Shown here one piece after another: positions 7,150 through 14,942 of a DNA stretch of 27,901 nucleotides. This stretch comes from Spirochaetes bacterium RIFOXYC1_FULL_54_7 (GTDB lineage Bacteria; Spirochaetota; Spirochaetia; Treponematales; UBA12059). The position numbers and the translations under genes are program-made. How positions within the stretch are numbered: the first letter of the stretch is position 1; each line of letters starts with the position of its first letter. The notes under the pieces were generated by a model. It was not told the DNA's origin, did no database searches, and saw nothing but the letters and a program-made list of their open reading frames with translations. The stretch spans positions 1 through 27,901 of the forward strand of contig MIBM01000184.1 of assembly GCA_001830645.1 (NCBI GenBank), written 5' to 3'.

Positions 7150-8835
7150 ATGCCCGGTATAATCGGCATTGATTTTGGTACAACCAACACTCTGGCAGCA
7201 TGGATGGATGGCGACATGCCTGTGGTGCTTCCAAATGACAGGGGGGAACATTCAACTCCTTCAGTCGTGGCCTTGAGCGAATCAGGAGAGACTCTCGTCG
7301 GAGCATCGGCAAAAAGCCAGTCCATGGCGGATCCTGCATCGGCTGTGTTTGGCATTAAGCGGCGGCTGGGCAAGGATTCGAATGTGTCTTTACGTGGCAA
7401 AAGGGTGGGATGCGAAAGCCTCGCAGCTGCCATTCTGAATAAAGTCAGGCGCGATGCTGAGGCATATCTGGGTCTTGAAGTACGCGATGCGGTCATTACC
7501 GTTCCAGCCAGATTCAGTGATCCACAGCGTCGCGCTGTAAGGGAAGCAGCCCGGAAGGCTGGGCTCAAAGCAGCCCGAATATTGAACGAACCAACCGCAG
7601 CCGCCTTGGCACGGGCTTGGGCAGTATCCAGGGATGAGACGGAACGACTGGTTCTGGTTTACGATTTCGGTGGCGGTACCTTTGATGCAACAGTGCTTAA
7701 AGCCAGAGGTGGCAGCTGCAGGGTTTTGGCAAGTGAAGGTGATGATGCGCTTGGTGGCATGGATCTAGACCAGGCCTTGTACAGTCTAGCCAGGGCCAGG
7801 TTCATTTCCCAGTACGGAATCAGAGATACAGGAGATCCGTATCTTTCACGGATGTTGACAGACCTTTGTGAGAAGGCAAAGATAGAATTGTCAACCAGGA
7901 CTGAAACCACCATCTCTGTCCCGTTTCTGCAGGGGCCAGGTGGAGTAGTGCATCCTAGCCTCAGGATCAGCAGGTCGGAATTCGAAGTGCTTGCCATTCC
8001 CTTTGTGCAGAGAAGTCTCTTGCTTGTCAAAAGGGTTCTGGCTGTAGCTGGCGTTGAAAGCAGTGATGTGGATGCCCTTGTGTTGTCCGGTGGTTCCAGC
8101 CGGATTCCAATTGTGTCGGCAATGCTCAAGGAAGTCATCGGCCGGGCTCCTGATACACGGGTCAATCCAGAGGAAATCGTTGCCCTCGGGGCGGCTGTCG
8201 AGGCAGCACGACTTGAAGGAAGATTGACGGGCTTGTCTTTCAGCGACGTCTGTTCCAGAACCTTTGGCCTTGAAATTGACGGTGGCCGTTTCGTATCCCT
8301 CATAAAAAAGAACGAGGCCTTGCCGGCCACAGGACGAAAAGTATTTACCACGGTAGAGGATTTCCAGAAATCGGTTGAAATGCATGTCCTGCAGGGTGAT
8401 GGCGTCTTGGCGTCTGCCAATGTCTCGGTCGGCAGATTCCTGCTGCCAGGTATACGCAAGGCTCCGAAGGGTGATCCCCGGATTATGGTTGAGTTTTCAA
8501 TCGATGAAGGGGATATGCTTATGGTTAAGGCCAAGGATCTGGATACCGGCGCCGAACAGTCGGTGGTCCTGTTTGATGGCACGACCAACAGTATGCCCCC
8601 AATAGACCGGGTCCGATCCCTTGCCGAAAGAGCCAGACGTGAATCTGCCAGTGTAGTGATGGATTCTTCTCTTTCGATGGAGCTTGATGAACTGCTTGGT
8701 TCTGCGTCGGAAGCCGCCCGCACAGGTGATGAGTCCGCAGCAGCGGATATTTCCATACTCCTTGAGGGCTTGCTTGGAGAATTGTCGGCACGGTCCGGGC
8801 TTATTGATCAACTTGCCCTGGACAGCCAGCTATGA
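7150..8835 (+). CDS. Hsp70-family ATPase at the end of the flagellar operon
   Basis: The 561-residue protein is an Hsp70: phosphate-1 motif IDFGTTNT (7-14), NEPTAAALA (147-155), phosphate-2 motif DFGGGTFD (172-179), adenosine motif LSGGSSRIP (312-320), then a beta-type substrate-binding domain (about 368-485) and only a short helical tail (about 485-561). It is shorter than canonical DnaK (about 610-640) and lacks a full lid and an EEVD-like end, so it is likely a specialised HscC-type paralogue and not the housekeeping DnaK. The frame is open from 7114, but ATG 7150 fits the Hsp70 N-terminus and has GGGGAG 9 nt upstream, so I use it. It follows the DUF6115-like gene by 1 nt and overlaps the J-protein gene by 4 nt (ATGA). 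A role in folding flagellar or envelope clients is inferred from context. Confidence 0.9.
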   Translation: MPGIIGIDFGTTNTLAAWMDGDMPVVLPNDRGEHSTPSVVALSESGETLVGASAKSQSMADPASAVFGIKRRLGKDSNVSLRGKRVGCESLAAAILNKVRRDAEAYLGLEVRDAVITVPARFSDPQRRAVREAARKAGLKAARILNEPTAAALARAWAVSRDETERLVLVYDFGGGTFDATVLKARGGSCRVLASEGDDALGGMDLDQALYSLARARFISQYGIRDTGDPYLSRMLTDLCEKAKIELSTRTETTISVPFLQGPGGVVHPSLRISRSEFEVLAIPFVQRSLLLVKRVLAVAGVESSDVDALVLSGGSSRIPIVSAMLKEVIGRAPDTRVNPEEIVALGAAVEAARLEGRLTGLSFSDVCSRTFGLEIDGGRFVSLIKKNEALPATGRKVFTTVEDFQKSVEMHVLQGDGVLASANVSVGRFLLPGIRKAPKGDPRIMVEFSIDEGDMLMVKAKDLDTGAEQSVVLFDGTTNSMPPIDRVRSLAERARRESASVVMDSSLSMELDELLGSASEAARTGDESAAADISILLEGLLGELSARSGLIDQLALDSQL

Positions 8836-9500
8836 GTAATCGTGCCATGTACGTGGCTCTCGGCCTGGAGCCGGGCGCGCCGTCAGAAGAAATCAAGCGT
8901 GCATATAGAAATCTCAGCATGAAGCTTCATCCGGATTCCTCACGTGACCCGAACACGGCTGGACGTTTTGCGAAGGTTGTACGGGCGTACAAAGCCTTGT
9001 CCATATTGGTTGATTCCACTACCAGCAGCTCAGGCAGGATTTCAACTGAGGGCAAAGTCCATGAGCAGCCTGCACAAAGAACCGGTGCTGCCCGATCCTT
9101 GGTGGATAGGCCCCTGGGTGAACCTCAGGGTAATGATGTGTTTACCCTTGGTTCCATACTCAGCGGACCAGGGGCAGCCCGTGAGCGTGCAGCAGCGGCA
9201 AGATTGCTTGGTCTTTCTGGCAGGCGCAGTGTATGGATCTTCCTGAGAAAAGGTCTATGTGATCCAGATCCAGTGGTCGTCGGAGCCTGCGTAAGAGCCG
9301 CGGGAGTATTGGGCCTTGCCCAGGGTGCTGCCGAGATTGCCGGTGCCTACGAGCGTTCGGGGCCGGAGGTAAAAGATGCCATACTCGAGGCCGCCCGCGC
9401 GACAGAAGACCCTGTGTTCAAGGCTGCCATGCAGGCTGCCCTTTCCGACGAAGATCCACGCCGCAGGGCCATAGCCAAGCGAATAACGTTGGGTGCCTGA
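8832..9500 (+). CDS. J-domain protein with C-terminal HEAT-like repeats
   Basis: The 222-residue protein starts with a J domain (about 5-60) bearing the catalytic HPD at 33-35 in LSMKLHPDSS, which stimulates Hsp70 ATPase. It has no Gly/Phe region, no zinc-finger cysteines and no DnaJ C-terminal substrate domain. After a flexible linker (about 61-105), residues 112-218 form roughly three helical HEAT-like repeats, with DPDPVVVGACVRAAGVLG and DEDPRRRAIAKRI as recognisable units. It is translationally coupled to the Hsp70 gene by the ATGA overlap. The HEAT region probably selects the client. It is the last plus-strand gene of the cluster and converges on the regulator gene with a 27-nt gap. Domain calls are solid; the client is unknown. 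Confidence 0.85.
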   Translation: MSNRAMYVALGLEPGAPSEEIKRAYRNLSMKLHPDSSRDPNTAGRFAKVVRAYKALSILVDSTTSSSGRISTEGKVHEQPAQRTGAARSLVDRPLGEPQGNDVFTLGSILSGPGAARERAAAARLLGLSGRRSVWIFLRKGLCDPDPVVVGACVRAAGVLGLAQGAAEIAGAYERSGPEVKDAILEAARATEDPVFKAAMQAALSDEDPRRRAIAKRITLGA

Positions 9501-9505
9501 GCAAT

Positions 9506-9542
9506 ATCAGGTTTCCTGGTCGCGAAATCAGGTTTCCTGGTC
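9506..9542. repeat. 16-bp direct repeat (period 21) spanning the end of the regulator gene
   Basis: ATCAGGTTTCCTGGTC occurs at 9506-9521 and 9527-9542. The second copy encodes the last residues and stop of the minus-strand regulator (DQET-stop); the first is an in-frame copy 21 nt further on, in the convergent gap. Each copy contains CAGG-TTT-CCTG, a small hairpin. No conventional terminator is visible between these convergent operons. Confidence 0.8.
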
Positions 9543-10883
9543 CAAGCCGTAGTCCTGTAGTTTCTGATAGAGGGTTTTCCTTCCAATCCCCAATATCTCT
9601 GCTGTCCTGCTCTTGTTGCCATTCTGGGTTGCCAGAGTTTCACGTATGAGTATCTTCTCTGCTTCAGCCAGGCTGGATCCAGGCGGCACCTTTATGATCT
9701 GCTCCTCCGCACTCGTCCGGACACCTGGCGGAAGGTCATCAAGAGTTACAAGCTTGCCTGAAGCCATGACCACCGCGCTTTCTATGCAATTGCGCAGTTC
9801 CCTGACATTCCCTGGCCAAGGGTAGGCGTACAAGGCGGCCCGTGCTTTTGGGTCAAAGCCTTCAAAGGCTTTATCATTGTCCTGAGCAAACTCGTTGAGG
9901 AAGGCCCCAGCCAGAAGTGGAATGTCATCCTTGCGGTCACGTAGTGGGGGTACATGGAGGTTTACCACATTGAGGCGATAGTAGAGATCCTCCCTGAAGG
10001 TTCCCTTGCTTATTTCTTCCTTGAGATCCTTGTTCGTTGCTGCAACAAGGCGTGCGTCCACTTCAAGGGTTTCTTCGCCACCGACCCTCTCGAATTTTTT
10101 TTCCTGCAGAACACGCAGGATCTTGATTTGCACATTCTGGTTTATTTCACCAATCTCATCAAGGAACAGGGTTCCTTCATGAGCTAGTTCAAACCGGCCT
10201 TTTTTCTTGGCCTGAGCTCCGGTAAACGAACCTTTCTCGTGTCCGAAGAGTTCACTTTCAAGCAAGGACTCGGCAAGGGCAGCACAATGCACCTTGATGA
10301 AAGCTTTTTCAGCCCTTGGCGATAGATTGTGAATGGCATCAGCCACAAGTTCCTTGCCTACGCCGCTCTCACCCGTGATAAGTACGCTGGCCTTGGTCGG
10401 TGCAACACGGCGGATCAATTCGAAAATTTTCTGCATTTCGGGGCTTTTACCGATTATACTTGAAGAACGCTTCTGGTTTTCTACTTCCATCAGGAGTTCA
10501 CGGTTCTGCCGAGATAGTTCCCGGCGTTCAAGAGCTCTTTTTACAAGCAGGGAGAGATGGTCAAGGTTCACTGGCTTGGTTATAAAGTCATACGCGCCGT
10601 TGCGCATGGCCTCTACCGCATCTTCCACCGTACCATGGCCGGTAAGCAGTATTACTGGAACAGATGGATATCGGGAGACGACATGGCGCAGCAATTCGGT
10701 ACCTGTCATCCCTGGCATTCTGAGGTCGGAGATCAGGAGATCCATGTCACCCCGGTCTATCGCTTTGGCCCCTTCAAGGCCATCCGCAGCAAGTGATACA
10801 GCATAGCCTTCAAGTTCCAGGAATTCTCCCAGACCTTCGCGGATGTTTTTTTCGTCATCGGCTACAAGAATATTGAATTTCAT
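9528..10883 (-). CDS. NtrC-family sigma-54-dependent response regulator
   Basis: The 451-residue protein has a receiver domain (1-120) with acidic pocket DDE (9-11), phospho-acceptor Asp53 in ISDLRMPG, Thr81 and Lys103. An AAA+ domain (about 143-375) follows, with Walker A GESGVGKE (171-178), Walker B LFLDEIGE (239-246) and the sigma-54 contact loop GSFTGA (218-223), a one-residue variant of GAFTGA. A Fis-type helix-turn-helix sits at about 415-446 (NKSRTAEILGIGRKTLYQKL). It activates transcription with RpoN-containing polymerase when phosphorylated. Its ATG overlaps the kinase stop by 4 nt, so the two are a cognate pair. It is the last gene of a long minus-strand operon. AtoC/HydG-like or NtrC-like cannot be separated; rpoN itself is not in the window. 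Confidence 0.93.
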   Translation of the reverse strand: MKFNILVADDEKNIREGLGEFLELEGYAVSLAADGLEGAKAIDRGDMDLLISDLRMPGMTGTELLRHVVSRYPSVPVILLTGHGTVEDAVEAMRNGAYDFITKPVNLDHLSLLVKRALERRELSRQNRELLMEVENQKRSSSIIGKSPEMQKIFELIRRVAPTKASVLITGESGVGKELVADAIHNLSPRAEKAFIKVHCAALAESLLESELFGHEKGSFTGAQAKKKGRFELAHEGTLFLDEIGEINQNVQIKILRVLQEKKFERVGGEETLEVDARLVAATNKDLKEEISKGTFREDLYYRLNVVNLHVPPLRDRKDDIPLLAGAFLNEFAQDNDKAFEGFDPKARAALYAYPWPGNVRELRNCIESAVVMASGKLVTLDDLPPGVRTSAEEQIIKVPPGSSLAEAEKILIRETLATQNGNKSRTAEILGIGRKTLYQKLQDYGLDQET

Positions 10884-12103
10884 GATGGATACCCACGGTA
10901 CGTTTCTTCAAGTACTGTTGTTTCGTTCATCTCCGGATTTAACAATGACTGGTCTGTCTCAGTGCTTATCATCCTGCGCTCTTTCTGGGGTACCGGTAGC
11001 ATTATGGTGAATTGCGAGCCTGAACCCTGTTTCGACCGTACGGTGATATCCCCGCCGTGTTCTTTGACTATTTTATAACTGAGTGTGAGCCCGAGGCCTG
11101 TTCCATTTTCCTTGGTTGTATAGTAAGGCTCGAAGATTTTCCCAATTTTGTTCTCCGCTATTCCGGTACCTGTATCGCTGATGACTATGCGCAGTTCGTC
11201 GGTATTGTAGACGGTAGCTATTGTCAGGGAACCCCCACCTGGCATCGCGGCCACAGCGTTCTTCACCAGATTGAGCAGAGCTTGTTTCATGAAACGCCTG
11301 TCAAAAGGTATAGGCGGGACGCTCTTGTCCAGTCTGACTTCCAGCGATACACCTGAATGCTCTATTTCTGCACGCATGAACTCTGCCAGCTCTCCTACCA
11401 GGGCATTGGCATCGTCATTTATCGGGGCTATGTTCATGGGTCGTACCGCAAACAGGAAATCCACCACGATGGCATTCAGGCGCTCGATTTCTTCATTGAC
11501 TATGTCTAGATAACGACCTACTTGTGGCGATTCGCAACCACTCATGGCTTTTCTTATAAGCTGGACATGTATGCTTATCGATCCAAGTGGATTCTTGATC
11601 TCGTGGGCAACACCGGCGGCGAGAGTAGTCAAGGAGGCCAGACTCTCGGCTCGGCGCAGCCGGGCTTCTTTCCTTCGCTTGTCCGTGGTTTCTTCGATAT
11701 GAATCAGAGTACCTTGGATCCGCTTGTCCTTCACGAGAGGAGTCACACTTGCAGCGAGTATCCTGGTATTGGAGTGGGCATCTATGGCAAATTCCCTGTC
11801 CAGTACTGTCTCTTCGTCTTTCATCACTGATTCAAAGAAGTTTGCCATTTCTTCATCTCTGAGACTGCGCCATAGGGGAGCGATGAAGGGATCGGATTGG
11901 TTCAGAGGCATGAGCCGCTCTGCTGCCTTGTTCATGATCAGGGGAACGTGATCGACACCACAGACGATGATGCCGTCCAACATGGAATCAAGTACCGACT
12001 CGAGGCGCTCGTTTTCGGTTGCAAGTACCCTGATCAGGTTACGGATCGAGTCGTCGTTCATCCGTGATACTTTGTCCAGCGCACGTTCCAGGAACTTTCT
12101 CAT
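10880..12103 (-). CDS. Soluble PAS-domain sensor histidine kinase (NtrB-like)
   Basis: The 407-residue protein has a PAS domain (about 32-140), a HisKA dimerisation domain with phospho-acceptor His167 in AAGVAHEIKNPLG, and a HATPase domain with an N box (NLVKNAVAAMPGGG), G1 box (DTGTGIAENKIGKIFEPYYTTK) and G2 box (GTGLGLTLSY). No hydrophobic segment is long enough to cross the membrane, so it should sense a cytoplasmic signal, as NtrB does. It overlaps holB upstream and the regulator downstream by 4 nt each. The tail after residue 375 (about 30 residues) is non-conserved. The pair is presumably specific, but the signal is unknown; the operon partners (pgi, murG, cvpA, holB) give no obvious hint. 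Confidence 0.92.
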   Translation of the reverse strand: MRKFLERALDKVSRMNDDSIRNLIRVLATENERLESVLDSMLDGIIVCGVDHVPLIMNKAAERLMPLNQSDPFIAPLWRSLRDEEMANFFESVMKDEETVLDREFAIDAHSNTRILAASVTPLVKDKRIQGTLIHIEETTDKRRKEARLRRAESLASLTTLAAGVAHEIKNPLGSISIHVQLIRKAMSGCESPQVGRYLDIVNEEIERLNAIVVDFLFAVRPMNIAPINDDANALVGELAEFMRAEIEHSGVSLEVRLDKSVPPIPFDRRFMKQALLNLVKNAVAAMPGGGSLTIATVYNTDELRIVISDTGTGIAENKIGKIFEPYYTTKENGTGLGLTLSYKIVKEHGGDITVRSKQGSGSQFTIMLPVPQKERRMISTETDQSLLNPEMNETTVLEETYRGYPS

Positions 12104-13368
12104 AAGTTGCCACCGATGAAAGAATCTGCGAGGCGTTCAGCCAGGGCTACCGGGTTAAGGTTGTATGATGAGTAACGGAGCAGGGCATCCCTTGCAAGAT
12201 CCGCATAGCATTCTGCCAGCCTGAGTGTTTCTTTCCCCGACTGTCCATCCCTCAGCAAGTTTGCAAAGGTCTTTGATCCTGCATCCAGGAAGGCCGGGAA
12301 CGACCATGCCATGGTATCATCAGATGCTCCGAATTTGCCTGTCCCGGCAGCTACACCGGCTATGATCTCCCCAGGATTGGAACCACCTGCGACCGCCAGT
12401 GCAGCCAAGGGTACTTCGATGAATGTTCTACCTGATCGTTCAATGGCAGCAAGCAATGCTGCTATCCACTCCCTGCCGCTCACAGCCATATCCTGTATTC
12501 CTTCGGACTGACGCTTGCCGAAAAAGATCTCGAGATTTGTAGAACCGTCCTCGGGGCAGCGGAAGACCCGTTCGATTATGGTTCTTGCATCGTCACCGTT
12601 GCGGGACGAGAATCGGTAATTGCGGACTCTGGATAGAACTGTCGGTATGATGGCCTGGCGTCTGGAGCTCGTAAGGATGAACCGTGTATGGATGGGAGGC
12701 TCTTCCAGAATTTTCAGCAAGGCATTCCGGGAGGCGTCAAGCATCCTGTCAGCGTGTTCCAGTATGATGGTCTTCTTTTTCCCGAATGGAGCCAGCCGTG
12801 CCCAGAACTCCATGGATCGAATCTGGAAAACGGGAGTTGCATCAGGCAGCAGGCTTTCAAGCTTGACACAGGTCGGTATTATTTTCCGTGCTTCCTTTGT
12901 GGTTCCTGTATCATCAGCACCTCCAGGCAGGCAGGCGTCCAGGGCTTCGAAAACGGTCCGGAGCAGGGGTAGGGCTTTGGCTAGCCGATTTTCTTCATTC
13001 TCATACAATTCACGATCAAAGCGTCTGGTCAACTTGCGTACAGCACGGATGAAGAAATAACGTGAAGCTAAACCAGGTACCCGTTCAAGCATATCAGCCC
13101 CTAGCTCAAGCTCCATCCTCGAACTCTTGGGTCCCAACAGCAGTATATCCTGATGGACCAGGATGCGGTGACGTGTGCACTCTGCACAGGGGCAGTTCCA
13201 GCTGGCATCCTGAGTACAGGACGAAGCCCGTGCCAGTTCAAGGCCTGTGGTCAGCTTGGCGGACAAAGATGGCCCGTCAAAAAGAAGAGAGCCAGGCATC
13301 GTATCACTCTTCAGGCCATCAACCAGGTTTCTGACGACGGCTGCCTGGCCTATGATGTTTTCAAACAC
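12100..13368 (-). CDS. holB: DNA polymerase III delta-prime-like clamp loader subunit
   Basis: The 422-residue protein starts MFENIIGQ as clamp loader subunits do. The P-loop is degenerate, DGPSLSAKLT (31-40) in place of GPxGxGKT, so it should not bind ATP, as expected for delta-prime. A four-cysteine zinc module is kept (C51, C59, C61, C64, within NCPCAECTRH). The stretch RNALLKILEEPP followed by LTSSRRQAIIPTVLSR is the characteristic sensor and arginine-finger region, ending SRV where SRC is usual. A spacer of about 90 residues (110-200) between the zinc module and this region is longer than in E. coli. Start codon is GTG, with AAGG about 8 nt upstream, 3 nt after cvpA. It acts in loading the sliding clamp onto DNA. 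It overlaps the kinase gene by 4 nt. Confidence 0.85.
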   Translation of the reverse strand: MFENIIGQAAVVRNLVDGLKSDTMPGSLLFDGPSLSAKLTTGLELARASSCTQDASWNCPCAECTRHRILVHQDILLLGPKSSRMELELGADMLERVPGLASRYFFIRAVRKLTRRFDRELYENEENRLAKALPLLRTVFEALDACLPGGADDTGTTKEARKIIPTCVKLESLLPDATPVFQIRSMEFWARLAPFGKKKTIILEHADRMLDASRNALLKILEEPPIHTRFILTSSRRQAIIPTVLSRVRNYRFSSRNGDDARTIIERVFRCPEDGSTNLEIFFGKRQSEGIQDMAVSGREWIAALLAAIERSGRTFIEVPLAALAVAGGSNPGEIIAGVAAGTGKFGASDDTMAWSFPAFLDAGSKTFANLLRDGQSGKETLRLAECYADLARDALLRYSSYNLNPVALAERLADSFIGGNL

Positions 13369-13371
13369 CGC

Positions 13372-13845
13372 TCAGCCTTCCATGGGCGGCAGGCGCTCGG
13401 CGATAATTGGCAATAGGGTCCTTGCTGCCAGGCTTCCTTCAAGTAGTTCATTCACATCGATGATGGGTTGGTATTTCAGCAGCAGGAGGATTACCGCACT
13501 GATAAGCAGGCCTTCGAAAGCACCGAAGCCGAAACCCAGCAGTTTATCAACTATATCCAGGTTGAATCCTTCCAGGATGCCGCGCATGGAACGTTCCAGC
13601 ACCTTGAAGGCCAAGAATACAATGGCAAAGCCGATAAGGAATCCAGCTATCAGAGAAAGCCTCCCAAGGTCAACCAAGCTCGTCAACCAGGTTGCAAGTG
13701 GGCGATAGAAGAGGATGCCAGCAAGGAGGACTCCAACAAGTGCAGCAGTTGATAGTACCTCACCGATTATTCCTCTGAACCAGCAACGCAAAGCAGCTAC
13801 AGCAATGATGGCAAGCAAAATGTAGTCAAGAGTGTTCATGTTCAT
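13372..13845 (-). CDS. cvpA: CvpA-family membrane protein
   Basis: The 157-residue protein has four hydrophobic segments (about 6-24, 30-48, 62-85, 105-125) and the CvpA signature around the first loop: LDYILLAIIAVAALRCWFRGIIGEVLSTAALVG, read here as helix, RG-turn, helix. The middle also matches, with FKVLERSMRGILEG and the following VDKLLGFGFGAFEGLL. CvpA proteins are inner-membrane proteins needed for colicin V production and for envelope-stress or bile tolerance in enterics; their biochemical role is not settled. An alternative start two codons in (MNTLDY) is possible. It overlaps murG by 4 nt and precedes holB by 3 nt, an arrangement consistent with one transcript. Family call is good; function remains general. 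Confidence 0.85.
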   Translation of the reverse strand: MNMNTLDYILLAIIAVAALRCWFRGIIGEVLSTAALVGVLLAGILFYRPLATWLTSLVDLGRLSLIAGFLIGFAIVFLAFKVLERSMRGILEGFNLDIVDKLLGFGFGAFEGLLISAVILLLLKYQPIIDVNELLEGSLAARTLLPIIAERLPPMEG

Positions 13846-14942
13846 ATTCCGCCTTTGATGTGTTGTAGAATGGTAGAGGCGATGATGTCCGCCGCGTTGC
13901 CTCCTGTAACCTTACGGGCTGCGGCAGCCATGGTTGACCTGCGGCCTTCATCTTCAAGAAGAGGTTTCAGGGCTGCCAGAACGGCCTCCGGACTTGCTTC
14001 CGCTCCTTCAAAAACCATGGCAGCACCCTCACGCTCCAGAAGCCGTGCGTTCTCGACCTGGTCACCCCGTGTTGCGCCAGTAAGGGGCACCAGCACCATC
14101 GGCTTGCCGGCGGCAGCGCATTCGGCGATGGTACCTGCTCCCGCCCGGCCGATAACGAGATCGGCCGCCGCCATCAGGTCTGGCAGTTCGCTGTTGACGA
14201 ATTCGAAACCCTTGTAAGAAGCATCATCCGGTCTGCAAGGCGCGTTGTCCGGCCCCGTCTGATGCGCTGTTCTGGCTGTTTTTTCCAGTCTCGGCAGCAG
14301 GGCGGCTACCAGCTCATTTATCTGTCTCGCGCCCTGGCTGCCCCCGAGTACCAGGATTATCGGTAGATCCTTGTCAAAGCCAAGCCAGGCCCGGCCCGCG
14401 GCTGGATTTCCCTTGGTGATGGAAGCCCTGACAGGATTGCCCGAGACGCTTGTGCGGGCCTTCCATGCTTCTGGAATCATCTCGAAAGTCTTCTCCCAGC
14501 CCAAGAAGATATGACTGGCTCTCCTGGCGTTGATCCTTGTGGCCAATCCCGGGCTCAGATCCGATTCATGCGTGTAGAATGGAATCCCCAGGGATGCGGC
14601 GGCAAGGCAGGGCGGGACGCTGACATATCCTCCCTTGGAGAACAGGAGTACCGGACCGAGTTTTTTCAGTATACCCCGGGCGTAGAAGAATCCAGCAATG
14701 ACCCTGAAGACATCCACCAGGTTCTCGAGTGAAAGGGATCTACGCAATTTTCCTGTTGGAATGCTCAGGAATTCCACCCCTGCAGATTCCACAGCCTGGC
14801 GCTCGACTGCTTTGCCCGAGCCTATCCATACTATCCTTCCATCATAGGATTCCCGTAGTTTTTCTATCACTGCCAGACCTGGATACACATGGCCGCCGGT
14901 TCCTCCGCCGGTAAAGGCAATGCAGCTCTTCCCGTTGTTCAT
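13842..14942 (-). CDS. murG: UDP-N-acetylglucosamine:lipid I N-acetylglucosaminyltransferase MurG
   Basis: The 366-residue protein is a GT-B glycosyltransferase of the MurG family. The N-terminal glycine-rich loop GGTGGHVYPG is at 13-22, the second glycine-rich segment is LVLGGSQGARQINELV, and the donor-site region is VIGRAGAGTIAECAAAGKP followed by GDQVENARLLEREGAA. It adds GlcNAc to lipid I at the inner face of the cytoplasmic membrane, giving lipid II for peptidoglycan. It overlaps pgi upstream and cvpA downstream by 4 nt each. It is isolated here from other mur/fts genes, so it is not in a dcw-type cluster. Length and motifs are normal for the family. Confidence 0.96.
   Translation of the reverse strand: MNNGKSCIAFTGGGTGGHVYPGLAVIEKLRESYDGRIVWIGSGKAVERQAVESAGVEFLSIPTGKLRRSLSLENLVDVFRVIAGFFYARGILKKLGPVLLFSKGGYVSVPPCLAAASLGIPFYTHESDLSPGLATRINARRASHIFLGWEKTFEMIPEAWKARTSVSGNPVRASITKGNPAAGRAWLGFDKDLPIILVLGGSQGARQINELVAALLPRLEKTARTAHQTGPDNAPCRPDDASYKGFEFVNSELPDLMAAADLVIGRAGAGTIAECAAAGKPMVLVPLTGATRGDQVENARLLEREGAAMVFEGAEASPEAVLAALKPLLEDEGRRSTMAAAARKVTGGNAADIIASTILQHIKGGI

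Noticed and set aside
7659..8756. 365-codon minus-strand frame inside the Hsp70 gene
   Set aside because: It is a shadow of a strongly conserved Hsp70 frame; its composition is Ser/Thr-rich and lacks any motif.
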